Of a stretch of DNA of 64,000 bases, positions 34,517-43,005 are shown piece by piece; positions within the stretch are counted from its first letter, which is position 1; the number at the start of each line of letters is the position of its first letter. Origin of the DNA: Candidatus Aalborgicola danicus (GTDB taxonomy: Bacteria > Pseudomonadota > Gammaproteobacteria > Burkholderiales > Burkholderiaceae_C); the NCBI GenBank assembly GCA_016703945.1, contig JADJBC010000002.1:558001-622000 (forward strand), read 5' to 3'. The notes under the pieces are model-generated. The model worked only from the letters and a program-made list of their open reading frames with translations, did not search any database and was not told where the DNA came from. The translations under genes and the position numbers were made by a program.

Positions 34517-34679
34517 TTTTAACCGTTAGCTTTGAAGCTGCACTGTGTAAAACAAGGTAGATTCCCAGCGTTAAAAGACGCCCGGAAAACTGAAGGTGCG
34601 GTTTGCATAGGGGCAAGCACCTTGGTCGTTGGCGGTTTCGTTTTTGCTGTTACTCAGACCATTCAGAACTGGAGATTTC

Positions 34680-36119
34680 ATGTCCATCGTCGCACTAAAA
34701 CCCATCGTTGAAAAAAGCCGTATGCAAGAGGTCTTTGAGCTGCAGGCAGCGACCGCCCTGCGCCTGCGAAGTTCAAGCGCTGACGAGCGTATCGCAAAAA
34801 TCCGCAAATTGCGCGACGCCGTAATCGCCCATACCGAAGACTGGTACCGCGCCGCCTATGCCGACTTCAAAAAGCCCGCCGGCGAGGTCGATCTGGCCGA
34901 AATTTTGCCGGTGTGCGTAGAGGCCAACGATGCGATGCGCAACCTCAAGAAGTGGATGAAGCCCCTGCGCGTTTGGCCGACCATGCTGACACTGGGTATG
35001 CGCAGCCATGTGCAATATTCGCCGCGTGGGCGCTGCCTGATCATCGGGCCGTTCAACTACCCGGTGAACTTGACTTTAGGGCCGCTGGTTTCGGCCATCG
35101 CTGCAGGCAACACGGCAATTTTGAAGCCCTCAGAATTGACTCCGAATCTGTCAGGCCTGATCTGCAAGGTGGTGCGTGAAGTATTCACCGAGGACGAAGT
35201 CGCCATTTTTGAGGGTGAGGCAGACGTTTCGCAAGCGCTGCTGGACATGCCTTTTGACCACATCTTTTTCACCGGCAGCCCCATGATAGGCAAGTACGTC
35301 ATGGGCGCGGCGGCAAAACACTTGAGCAGTGTCACGTTGGAACTGGGCGGCAAGAGCCCGACCATCGTTGACGAAAGCGCCAACCTCAAGTTGGCGGCCA
35401 CCAACGTCATGTGGGCCAAGTTTGCCAACTCGGGCCAAACCTGCATCGCACCCGACTACGTGTACGTTCATGAAAGTGTCAAAGACGCGTGGATTGCAAG
35501 CTGCCGCGAACAAATCCAAAAAGCGTATGGCACCACGCTGGCCGAGCAACAAGCCAGCCCGCACCTGGCGCATATCGTCAACGCCCGCCACACCATCCGC
35601 ATCAAGGCGCTGCTGGACGACGCTACCGCCAACGGTGCACGGGCACTGACGGGAGGCGGCTCCAATGAGGCGGAATGTTTTATTCAACCGACGCTGCTGG
35701 ACGGGGTTTCCGACAAATCCCGCATCATGGATGATGAGATTTTTGGCCCCTTGCTGCCCATCATTGGCTACCGGGATATTGGCGAGGTCATTGCCAACAT
35801 CAATGCAGGTCAAAAGCCGCTGGCGCTGTACATCTACAGCCGCAACAACGCCAATATCGACCGGGTGTTGACCAACACCGTGTCTGGCGGTGCTTGTGTC
35901 AACCACGCGCTGATGCAGTTCCTACACGGCAACCTGCCGTTTGGCGGAATCAACAACTCAGGCATCGGCAACGCGCATGGCCACTATGGATTCAAGGCCT
36001 TCAGCCACGAGCGCGGCGTGGTGCGTACCCAGTTCTCATTTGTGGCCACCTTGTTTGCCGCCGGTGAGATACCCCTGTTGATTCGCAAAGCGCTGAAATC
36101 GGCGTTTAAGTTCCTGTAA
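34680..36119 (+). CDS. Aldehyde dehydrogenase family protein (fatty/aromatic aldehyde type)
   Basis: A 479-residue NAD(P)-dependent aldehyde dehydrogenase of the short, class-3-like group (YwdH, coniferyl aldehyde dehydrogenase). Key blocks: the cofactor segment IIGPFNYPVNLTLGPL, FFTGSPMIGKYVM, the catalytic Glu in TLELGGKSPTIVD and the catalytic Cys in NSGQTCIAPDYV. The C-terminal LPFGGINNSGIGNAHG is also typical. ATG 34680 has GGAG seven bases upstream; the open frame adds 17 residues upstream. The substrate is not decided; long-chain or aromatic aldehydes are usual. Confidence 0.92.
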   Translation: MSIVALKPIVEKSRMQEVFELQAATALRLRSSSADERIAKIRKLRDAVIAHTEDWYRAAYADFKKPAGEVDLAEILPVCVEANDAMRNLKKWMKPLRVWPTMLTLGMRSHVQYSPRGRCLIIGPFNYPVNLTLGPLVSAIAAGNTAILKPSELTPNLSGLICKVVREVFTEDEVAIFEGEADVSQALLDMPFDHIFFTGSPMIGKYVMGAAAKHLSSVTLELGGKSPTIVDESANLKLAATNVMWAKFANSGQTCIAPDYVYVHESVKDAWIASCREQIQKAYGTTLAEQQASPHLAHIVNARHTIRIKALLDDATANGARALTGGGSNEAECFIQPTLLDGVSDKSRIMDDEIFGPLLPIIGYRDIGEVIANINAGQKPLALYIYSRNNANIDRVLTNTVSGGACVNHALMQFLHGNLPFGGINNSGIGNAHGHYGFKAFSHERGVVRTQFSFVATLFAAGEIPLLIRKALKSAFKFL

Positions 36120-36521
36120 GCCATCACGACTCAGCCCGCAGAAGGCTTGTTAGCTTCCAAGGTGATACGTGCGGCGTTCCTGATTCTGCTGTTGATGTGG
36201 TGGAGACTGCCCGGCTTTGCCCTGGCCAAACGACAAAAGAAGAAGGGCGGGGTTGGAGCGGAGCGTGTTTCGGCTGAGGGGCGGGAGCAGCTACGCGTTT
36301 TGTAGCAAACAGGGTCTGAAACGCGACTTACCTTAGCGCTTTGACTCTTGCGGCGGCCGTCAGTGGCCGGTTCCGGGTTGGCCAGTCTCATGATTTTCCT
36401 TGACTTTCAAACCGCAGGGCATCTGATTTCATGGGCGATAAAATATGTTATCAACAATGAAATAGGTAAGAGACGGAAAGATTGAGCGTCCTAGAATCTA
36501 CGCAAAGAACGGAGAGTCGAT
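36120..36521. other. 402-bp intergenic region before the accessory cassette
   Basis: No convincing gene. A short frame from GTG 36162 to TAG 36305 would encode 47 residues with one hydrophobic stretch and a basic tail, and an 86-codon frame lies on the minus strand (36131-36391); neither has recognisable sequence. The last 80 bases are AT-rich (ATAAAATATGTTATC near 36438) and probably hold the cassette promoter. GGAG lies six bases before the ATG at 36522. Confidence 0.4.
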
Positions 36522-37154
36522 ATGCTCGGTTACGCCCATGCAGGTGGTTTCCGCGACGGCCCTCGCCCTGACATCGAGACCATCGCCAGGTACTTCTCGG
36601 TACCTGGAGACAAGCTTGCCAGGGTTGCAGCCCTAGTCGAGTCGGCAGATGACCCGAAAATCTTACTGCTCCAGAACCAGAATCTGGACGCCAAGGTCGG
36701 AGCGGCCGTACTGTACTCGTCAACGTGGTCACGCTCCTATTCGAAGTTTGGGACACCATACGGGATGGTGCACCGTGACTTCCACTACCAAGTGATGTTC
36801 TCAGCCATGGCCGTTTTGGCAGAGGTCGGATGCGACCGAATGCGAATCGATTGTCCGATGCCTGGTCGTCCTTGGCGAACGGACGCTTACATCTGCCTAC
36901 TGGAGGCCACCAAGAACATCAGAGCCAACATGGGTCAAGGCTTGTCCGTTTGGCTACAGGAGGGGGAGTACGATCTCACGGTGATTGAGACGGTCGATCA
37001 CGGTATGGCGAGCTTCGCTCTACAGGAGCATCGACCAGTTGGAATCTCGCCGTACATCTTCGAGGGACTCAACATGCGAACTGTTTTCGTCGAAAAGGCT
37101 GCTGATGCTTTGCAGAAGGTTAGTGGGGTCACCCCATCGGGGACCAAGGGATAG
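36522..37154 (+). CDS. Uncharacterised protein, first gene of the accessory cassette
   Basis: A 210-residue soluble protein that I do not recognise. No signal peptide, membrane segment or known catalytic motif is evident. It has a helical N-terminus (DIETIARYFSVPGDKLARV), a central block VHRDFHYQVMFSAMAVLAE with two histidines, and LEATKNIRANMGQGLSVWL. The ATG at 36522 has GGAG upstream. Its stop is followed after one base by the start of a Mrr-like nuclease, and a HARE-HTH/GIY-YIG gene follows, so the three are one operon. By context it may be a partner of the nuclease in DNA restriction or phage defence, but nothing in the sequence itself proves this. Confidence 0.75.
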   Translation: MLGYAHAGGFRDGPRPDIETIARYFSVPGDKLARVAALVESADDPKILLLQNQNLDAKVGAAVLYSSTWSRSYSKFGTPYGMVHRDFHYQVMFSAMAVLAEVGCDRMRIDCPMPGRPWRTDAYICLLEATKNIRANMGQGLSVWLQEGEYDLTVIETVDHGMASFALQEHRPVGISPYIFEGLNMRTVFVEKAADALQKVSGVTPSGTKG

Positions 37155-37155
37155 C

Positions 37156-38118
37156 ATGCCGGAAACCTTGAGTAGCCGCAAACACATAAAGGCACCAGTT
37201 AACGCTGAGAGGGCACTATTCATCAAGCTTGGGGAAGGCGGCCGGTGGGAGTCAGGTTGTCTACGCGATGGCACGCTCCAGTTTGGCTACCAAGAAATTC
37301 CCCACGAAGTGTGCGTCTCTGGCGACTGGCTCGAAGTGGAACGTTTGGCACGCGGTTTCAGTAAGGACAAAGGGGCCGCGACCAGGCACGTGAATCAGGT
37401 GCGGGAGTTTTACGAGGCCAATGATCGGGTGCTCTGGATCACTTTTCATTCTGACAGGCTCTGGTGGTGTTTTTCCGACCCTGTAGTGACCAGATTGACG
37501 GGGAACGAGAAGGCACGCAGGGTGATCGGCGCCTGGAGTGACTGTGACATTAACGGTGAACATCTGCTCAAAGGAAAGCTGAGCGGAAGGCTGCTGGCCG
37601 TCCAGAAATTCCAAGGCACTATCTGCTCCGTCTCCGAGCTGGACTATCTACTGCACAAGATCAATGGCACCGTTGAACTCCATGTAGCAGCCGCCCAAAA
37701 GGCCTTCGAGAAACTGCAGGAAGCACTGGTCCCGATAATTCGAAATCTCCATGAAAACGATCTGGAAATCCTGACCGACCTGGTCTTTCGTCAGGCTGGG
37801 TGGCAGCGTGTTGGGGTCTCCGGTGGCACAGAAAAGGACATCGACCTGGACCTGATATCACCGGTGACCGGCGAGCGCATAGCCGTACAAGTAAAGTCGA
37901 AAGCGAAGGCCGCCGTCTGGCGTGCATACCGGGAAAAATACGCAGACATGCGGGGATTCTCCCGGTTCTACTTCGTCACGCATTCACCGGATGAGGACCT
38001 GCGAAAGGCAGTTGAGGCTGCTGACGACCAAGATTTCGTGTTTTGGGGCGTTGATCAGTTGGCATCCCAAGTCGTCCGTGGCGGTTTGACAGGGTGGTTG
38101 CTTGACAAGGCCGCCTGA
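37156..38118 (+). CDS. Mrr-like PD-(D/E)XK restriction endonuclease family protein
   Basis: A 320-residue protein. The C-terminal part shows the Mrr/RecB nuclease core: ILTDLVFRQAGW helix (residues 205-216), acidic DIDLDL (228-233) and QVKSK (245-249), the D-(x)n-QxK active-site variant of Mrr enzymes. The N-terminal 20-110 segment (FIKLGEGGRW, FYEANDRVLWITF, RLWWCFSDP) looks like a small PUA/EVE-type barrel, a fold used to read modified bases; this is inference from pattern and memory of similar restriction proteins. ATG 37156 follows the previous stop by one base; the open frame extends back inside that gene. It could be a type IV, modification-dependent nuclease. Confidence 0.78.
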   Translation: MPETLSSRKHIKAPVNAERALFIKLGEGGRWESGCLRDGTLQFGYQEIPHEVCVSGDWLEVERLARGFSKDKGAATRHVNQVREFYEANDRVLWITFHSDRLWWCFSDPVVTRLTGNEKARRVIGAWSDCDINGEHLLKGKLSGRLLAVQKFQGTICSVSELDYLLHKINGTVELHVAAAQKAFEKLQEALVPIIRNLHENDLEILTDLVFRQAGWQRVGVSGGTEKDIDLDLISPVTGERIAVQVKSKAKAAVWRAYREKYADMRGFSRFYFVTHSPDEDLRKAVEAADDQDFVFWGVDQLASQVVRGGLTGWLLDKAA

Positions 38119-38137
38119 TCGACAACAAGGGGAAGAC

Positions 38138-38760
38138 ATGGCCATGACTACGCTGAGACAAATGACTATCGCCGTGCTCACCCAACGGGGCGAACCGATG
38201 TCGTACCGGGAACTGACCGACACGCTGTGGGCGGTCTACCCGGAGTATCGCGACCATATGGTCACTAAGTATGAATCCGAGAAGAAGGCGCGCCCGGAGC
38301 AGCGCATCCGGCTAGGCATCCTCGTTAAGGATAACCCTGGTGTCTTTACCGCCACCAAGAGCGAGGGCATCGTCCTGGTGGGACTTACTGCGACCGAAGC
38401 CGACACGGTGGAAGAAGTCGACGAAGAGGCTGCGGTGGAGGAAAACTCTGCCGCCCCGGCCGTCTACTGGTACACGTTCCCGGCCTACAAAAAACTGATC
38501 GGCCCCTATCCGATCAAGATCGGGCGAGGTAACAACCCTGAAACCAGAATTGGCAGCAAGTCACAGCGATGCCAGAGCAGCCCGACATCCTCGGAACGTT
38601 CGAGCACCAGGACGTCCACAACTTGGAACGAGCCCTGCATGCAGTACTGACCCTGCGTGGCAAGCGCAAGAGGGACGCCCCCGGCGCCGAATGGTTTGTC
38701 ACTACTCCCGAAGAGATCAAGGAACTCATCCACGCGGTTCTCGGCGACAAGACTAATTAG
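38138..38760 (+). pseudogene. HARE-HTH plus GIY-YIG (T5orf172-like) nuclease domain protein, frameshifted
   Basis: The N-terminal frame (38138-38567) starts MAMTTLRQMTIAVLTQRG and gives a HARE-type winged helix-turn-helix domain (YRELTDTLWAVYPEYRDH). An acidic linker and the first half of a T5orf172/GIY-YIG-like domain follow (YWYTFPAYKKL, PIKIGRGNNPETRI). The second half is in another frame (38569-38760): MPEQPDILGTFEHQDVHN, LERALHAVL, GAEWFVTTPEEI. Adding one base near 38560-38570 joins them into a 207-residue protein, so the break is a single-base loss. AAGGGGAAG lies before the ATG. HARE-HTH domains are often fused to restriction or chromatin enzymes. It is the last gene of the cassette, 19 bp after the Mrr-like gene. 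Confidence 0.75.
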
Positions 38761-38897
38761 GCAACGGGATTCGAGCCATGAAAACCTCTGATGCGGCCGT
38801 TGGCATTCATCACTCATGAAGTTCTTCAATGAACGCGGCGAATTGATTACACGTTTGCACACTCACATATCGCCCACTGACCGAATGGGAGTCACTT

Positions 38898-39095
38898 ATG
38901 TTCGCTGCAAGAGTACACGTCATCATTCAGCTGCTATGTATGGAGGTCTTCACCTTTTGGGGGTGTGGCGTCATTGCACTGCTACAGCTCACAGTAGGAG
39001 TGTTCTATGGCATTGCCCGACGAGAAGTTCGACTCTTGATAGCCCGACGCGAGGGTCGCCAAAAGATTGGACTTAAGCAACTGCATCTGAAGTGA
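38898..39095 (+). CDS. Possible small membrane protein, 65 residues
   Basis: The frame starts at ATG 38898 with GGGAG six bases upstream. It encodes about 30 hydrophobic residues (VIIQLLCMEVFTFWGCGVIA, then LLQLTVGVFYGIA) and a basic tail (RREVRLLIARREGRQK), the look of a one- or two-span membrane peptide. No family is recognised and no neighbour supports it, so it may be chance. Confidence 0.3.
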   Translation: MFAARVHVIIQLLCMEVFTFWGCGVIALLQLTVGVFYGIARREVRLLIARREGRQKIGLKQLHLK

Positions 39096-39513
39096 CAGAC
39101 TGAATATTTGGGAATTGTTTTGACAGTTGAACTCACACACTTCACTCGACGTTCTATTTGGTCACAACCGTAACCCGATAGACATTGCACTTAGGCTTCA
39201 GACTTCACCCTGTGGTATCCAATGGTCGAGACTTGAAAAACAGCCTATGCTTAACATAACGCCCTCTGCCTTTGCCGATACCAGTGCTAAATACGGATTT
39301 CGCCCTTCACCACCCGATAGTCAAAACTGTGCCCAGTTTTAGGTCGTGTAGCGGTGCGAGCGCTGCGTTTGGCTTGGCGAACCAGCTTTTGGGCATCGGC
39401 CATCACATCCACATGTGTGGAAGTGGCACCCGCTGCAAACTCGGCATCCGCGTTGGCGTTTTTCCCCCACCCCATATCCCGCAGCCCTACTCTCTTCATA
39501 TATTTCTCATTTT

Positions 39514-39552
39514 GATAGCTGCCCGCGCCCATTCCACGCGGGCCAGGAGCCT
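39514..39552 (+). repeat. Dispersed 39-bp repeat, copy D
   Basis: GATAGCT start, ATTCCACGCGGGCC core, ungapped against the family. Its end runs directly into the left arm of the 14-bp inverted repeat at 39546. Confidence 0.65.
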
Positions 39553-39639
39553 TGGTGCCTGAGCGTTCTGCGTAGGTAAAGGAGGAGCCCGCAAAGCGGG
39601 CGGGGGACACGGAGCAGAGCCCTCTGGCACCAAGGCTCC
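39546..39639. repeat. 14-bp perfect inverted repeat enclosing 66 bp with an inner hairpin
   Basis: GGAGCCTTGGTGCC at 39546-39559 is exactly mirrored by GGCACCAAGGCTCC at 39626-39639. Inside, GCCCGC-AAA-GCGGGC forms a second hairpin. The size is that of a very small non-autonomous element or a structured RNA; no coding capacity is seen. Confidence 0.7.
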
Positions 39640-39723
39640 CATAGCGAAAGGCGCATACACCGCTTCCTTGTAGAGAGGTGTACCGGAAGGAAGGATAGTC
39701 GACCCCAAAGTCACTACTCTTTT

Positions 39724-39762
39724 GATAGCTTCTTACGCAGTATCCACGTGGGCTGCAGACCG
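39724..39762 (+). repeat. Dispersed 39-bp repeat, copy E
   Basis: GATAGCT start and TATCCACGTGGGCTG core, same direction as copy D and 210 bp from it. Together they bracket the inverted-repeat element. Confidence 0.65.
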
Positions 39763-39833
39763 ATTTGACTTAAATTTTTGGCATAAGGTGCCCGCCGAGG
39801 CGTTTTCAGCCCTTCGACCTGAGATGCGGCGAT

Positions 39834-41037
39834 TCAATCCAACAAAGCCGCATACACCAGATTACGGAACAACGGCCGGTAGTAGTCCCGCTGGTTCGGT
39901 GCCTGAATCATCATCAGCGCGAAGAAGTCTTTGCCGGGTCCACAAAAAACGTGGTCCCGGCAATGCCGCCCCAGAAGTACAGGCCTTTAGATCCGGATTG
40001 CGCCGCAATGCCCTCCTCCAGGCGCACCGCAAAACCCAGGCCAAAGCCGTGGCCGGGTGGAAGCAGTTCGCCAGAGCGCCCCGCACGGTGCACGCCGATA
40101 GCGCCCAGATGGTCGGCCGTCATGTAGCGCACCGTGGCAGTGCTGAGGATGCGCTGGCCGTCCAGCTCGCCGCCGTTCAGCAGGCACTGCAGAAAGCGGG
40201 CGTAGTCCGCGCTGGTGGACGCCAGACCGGCGCCACCGGCTTCAGGGCCACGCTCTCGCGCACATCGATCAGGCGCATGGCGATGCCACCGTCCGGGTCT
40301 TTTTCAAATGGCTCGGCAATGCGGTGGTGTTTCTCGGGTGGCACAACAAAGCTGGTGTCCACCATGCCCAGCGGGCCGAGGATGTTTTCCTGAAGGAATG
40401 CCCCGAGACTCTGGCCGCTAACCACTTCAACCAGCGCGCCCAGCAGATCGGTCGCGCGGCTGTATTCCCAAACCGTGCCGGGCTCGAACCTGAGGGGGAT
40501 GGCGGCCAATGCCTGCGCGAATTCGCGGTTGTTGCGCTCGCGTGAGGCCAGTTGGGCCTGGGAATACTGGCGCTGAATGGGTTCACTGCCCAAAATCTCG
40601 TAGGTCAGGCCGGCGGTGTGGCGCAGCAAATCCTGCACGGTGGGCGCCTGGCGCGGGCGATGCTGCGCCGAGTGGCCGCCGATGTGGGTGGTGACCTGAA
40701 TGTCCTCAAATTCCGGCAGATGCTGGGCCACCGGGTCGCTCAACAGCAACTGGCCACGCTCCATCAGCACCATGGCCGCAACCGACACGATCGGTTTGGT
40801 CATGGAGTAGATGCGAAAAATGGCATCCAGCCCCATCGGCACGTTGCTCGATGGGTCCTGCTGGCCCACGGTCTCGTGCAACAGCACCTGGCCGCGGCGG
40901 GCGATCAGCGCCACGGCACCCGGCAGGCGGGCCTTGCCCACCTCGCCCTGCAGCACCTCCACCAGACGACGGGTGCGTTGGGGGCAAAAGCCCAAATCCC
41001 GGGCCGAGCCCAGCGGGAGTGGCTTCGTGCTGGTCAT
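39834..41037 (-). pseudogene. Serine hydrolase of the beta-lactamase/class C esterase family, two frameshifts
   Basis: Reading leftward from ATG 41037 (MTSTKPLPLGSARD) the first frame shows the SxxK nucleophile motif YSMTKPIVS, a YSRATDLLG tyrosine motif and LGPLGMVDTSF. It then breaks near 40230 (after VALKPVA). The next frame gives AGLASTSADYARFLQ through GKLYFWGG-like GLYFWGGIAGTTFFVDPA and breaks again near 39935. The third frame completes ALMMIQAPNQRDYY to a TGA at 39834. Each break needs one base restored. The intact protein would be about 400 residues, an esterase or carboxypeptidase. The start overlaps the methionine synthase stop (ATGA). Confidence 0.82.
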
Positions 41038-42071
41038 GCGTTTGGCCCCGTCTGGGCATACCGTGCGCGGGCCAAGGCAGCACCCTGGGCCAGGGCTTCC
41101 AGCTTTTTGATCGCCACTTCGCGGCTCATGGGGGCCAGGCCGCAATTGGTGCAGGGGAACAGGCGCTCGTGGGGCACATGCTGCAAGGCCATGCCAATGG
41201 TGTCGGCCACCTGCTCGGGCGTTTCAATCACATCGCTGGCCACGTCGATCACACCCACCATGACGTCCTTGCCCTTGAGCAGGTCCATCATCTCGGGCGG
41301 GACATGGGAGTGGTAACACTCCAGGCTGACCTGCTGGATAGAGCTGGCGGCCAGCGCCGGAAAGATGTCGGCGTATTGGCGCCACTCCTGGCCCAGCGTC
41401 TCTTTCCAGTCGATATTGGCCTTGATGCCGTAGCCGTAACAAATGTGCACGGCGGTGGTGCAGGTCAGGCCGCGCGCAGCAATCTCCAGCGCCTTGACGC
41501 CCCAGTCGGCGGCGTCTTTCATGTAGACATTGAAGGCCGGCTCGTCAAACTGGATGATGTCCACCCCGTCGGCCTGCAGCGCCAGGGCTTCCTGGTTCAG
41601 CAGCTCGGCAAAGGCGTAGGCCATCTTGACCTTGTCGCCATAAAAGCGGTCGGCCACGGTGTCCACAATGGTCAACGGGCCCGGCAACGTGAACTTGAGC
41701 TTCTTCTTGGTATGGGCGCGGGCCAGTTGGGCCTCAAACGCGTGCACACGGCCCTTGAGGCGCAGTTCTGAAACGACCTGGGGCACCATGGCCTTGTAGC
41801 GGTCGTTGCGGATGCCCATCTCGACCTTGTGCGCGAAGTCAATACCCTCAACGTGCTCCAGAAAACCGTGCACAAAGTGCTGACGGCTTTGTTCGCCGTC
41901 ACCCACAATGTCCAGCCCGGCGTCTTCCTGCGCCTTGATCCACAGCAGCGTGGCGTCGGCCTTGGCCTGTTGCAGTTCCGGGCCTGCCAGCTTCCACTGC
42001 GGCCAGAGCTTTTCGGTTTCCGAGAGCCAGGAAGGTTTGGGCAGGCTGCCGGCGATGGCGGTTTCAAACAT
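41034..42071 (-). CDS. Core methionine synthase, MetE C-terminal domain only (MesD-like)
   Basis: A 345-residue protein equivalent to only the catalytic half of cobalamin-independent methionine synthase. Zinc ligands are visible in VHICYGYGIKANIDW (His and Cys), the Glu of SLECYHSHVPP, and PCTNCGLAPMS (Cys). The IIQFDEPAFNVYM block binds homocysteine. From memory it closely matches MesD, a short synthase of Acinetobacter and relatives that lacks the folate-binding half; MesD there works with MesX (DUF1852). No mesX is seen in this window. It overlaps the ion-channel gene upstream and the hydrolase downstream, so it lies in a leftward operon. The methyl donor is unknown. Confidence 0.85.
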   Translation of the reverse strand: MFETAIAGSLPKPSWLSETEKLWPQWKLAGPELQQAKADATLLWIKAQEDAGLDIVGDGEQSRQHFVHGFLEHVEGIDFAHKVEMGIRNDRYKAMVPQVVSELRLKGRVHAFEAQLARAHTKKKLKFTLPGPLTIVDTVADRFYGDKVKMAYAFAELLNQEALALQADGVDIIQFDEPAFNVYMKDAADWGVKALEIAARGLTCTTAVHICYGYGIKANIDWKETLGQEWRQYADIFPALAASSIQQVSLECYHSHVPPEMMDLLKGKDVMVGVIDVASDVIETPEQVADTIGMALQHVPHERLFPCTNCGLAPMSREVAIKKLEALAQGAALARARYAQTGPNA

Positions 42072-43005
42072 GGGTGTCTCCAGAAGAAGTAGATATAAGG
42101 GGGCTGACTGAACCGGGCTCGCGCTGGTAATCGGGCAATTTTGCGCCGCAGTGCAAACAATAGTTGGCCTGCGCCAAATGCCCTTCGGTCAGGCATTCGT
42201 GGCAGGTGCGGGTGGTGGGTGTGCCGGTATGGCGCTGGGACGTCATTTCCGCGGTCACAATGCCCGTGGGCACGGCCAGCGTGCCCCAACCCAGCAGCAT
42301 CATGACCGAGGCAATCAGTCGGCCCAGGTCGGTCTTGGGTGTGATGTCGCCAAAACCCACGGTGGTCATGGTGGTGATGGCCCAGTACACCGAGGTGGGA
42401 ATATTGGTGAAGCCGTTGGCGGGACCTTCCACCACATACATCAGGGTGCCCATGACCAGCACAATCATCAGCACCGCCGACAGAAACACCAGGATCTTGC
42501 GGCGGCTGGCCCGCAGCGCCGCGCCCAGCGATTGAAACTCTGTCATGTAAGCCGTGAGCTTGAACACGCGAAACACCCGCAGCAGGCGCAGTACCCGCAC
42601 GTCGATCAGGGCATGCACTTCGGGCACCAGCAGGGCCACGTAGGTGGGCAACAGGGCGGCGAGGTCGATCAGCCCGTAAAAACTCAGCGCATAGCGCGCC
42701 GGATGGCGTACACACACCAAGCGGGCCACATATTCCAAAGTGAAGGCAATGGTGAAGACCCACTCCAGAATGCCGAACGCCTGGTCGTAACGCGCACCCA
42801 GCGTCTGCACGCTGTCCAACACCACGACCAGCACACTGGTCAGGATTATGGCAATCAGCCATTGGTCGAACAATCGCCCGGCCCGTGTGTCGGCCTCAAA
42901 AATGATGGTGTAAAGCCGTAAGCGCCATCCGGTCAAAGGTTTGCCCAGCGAATCATCCAACGAGCCCAAAATTACGTCCCTTCTGCTTCCTGTAGTGTGC
43001 GCCAC
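42064..43005 (-). CDS. Voltage-gated-type potassium channel with C-terminal zinc ribbon
   Basis: A 313-residue ion transport protein with six predicted helices. The S4-like segment is arginine-rich (LIDVRVLRLLRVFRVFKL), and the pore loop carries the potassium filter TTVGFGD before the last helix. After S6 the tail holds two CxxC pairs (CHEC and CLHC about 16 residues apart), which look like a zinc ribbon and are unusual for Kv channels. The GTG start at 43005, preceded by AAGGTGAT, overlaps the acyl-CoA synthetase gene by 34 bp; a TTG at about 42969 would avoid the overlap. The 3' end overlaps the methionine synthase gene by 8 bp. Confidence 0.85.
   Translation of the reverse strand: MAHTTGSRRDVILGSLDDSLGKPLTGWRLRLYTIIFEADTRAGRLFDQWLIAIILTSVLVVVLDSVQTLGARYDQAFGILEWVFTIAFTLEYVARLVCVRHPARYALSFYGLIDLAALLPTYVALLVPEVHALIDVRVLRLLRVFRVFKLTAYMTEFQSLGAALRASRRKILVFLSAVLMIVLVMGTLMYVVEGPANGFTNIPTSVYWAITTMTTVGFGDITPKTDLGRLIASVMMLLGWGTLAVPTGIVTAEMTSQRHTGTPTTRTCHECLTEGHLAQANYCLHCGAKLPDYQREPGSVSPLISTSSGDTHV

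Larger units (their letters stand above)
38761..39833. other. About 1.07 kb of nearly gene-free, repeat-rich DNA
   Basis: The left half (38761-39280) is lower in GC and holds only one small possible membrane ORF. The right half holds two same-direction copies of the 39-bp repeat (39514 and 39724). Between them is a 14-bp perfect inverted repeat (39546-39559 and 39626-39639) enclosing a GCCCGC/GCGGGC hairpin. A minus-strand frame 39287-39499 (70 residues, MKRVGLRDMGWGKN...) is possible but has no recognisable family. Nothing resembles a transposase or integrase. The region looks like a junction or scar between the accessory cassette and the hydrolase operon. Confidence 0.6.

Noticed and set aside
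36131..36391. An 86-codon minus-strand frame
   Set aside because: Its composition is Arg/Ser/Pro-rich with no family, and no convincing ribosome site was seen.
39496..39714. A 72-codon minus-strand frame across the inverted repeat
   Set aside because: It reads through the 14-bp inverted repeat and a dispersed repeat copy; the coding appearance comes from repeat DNA.
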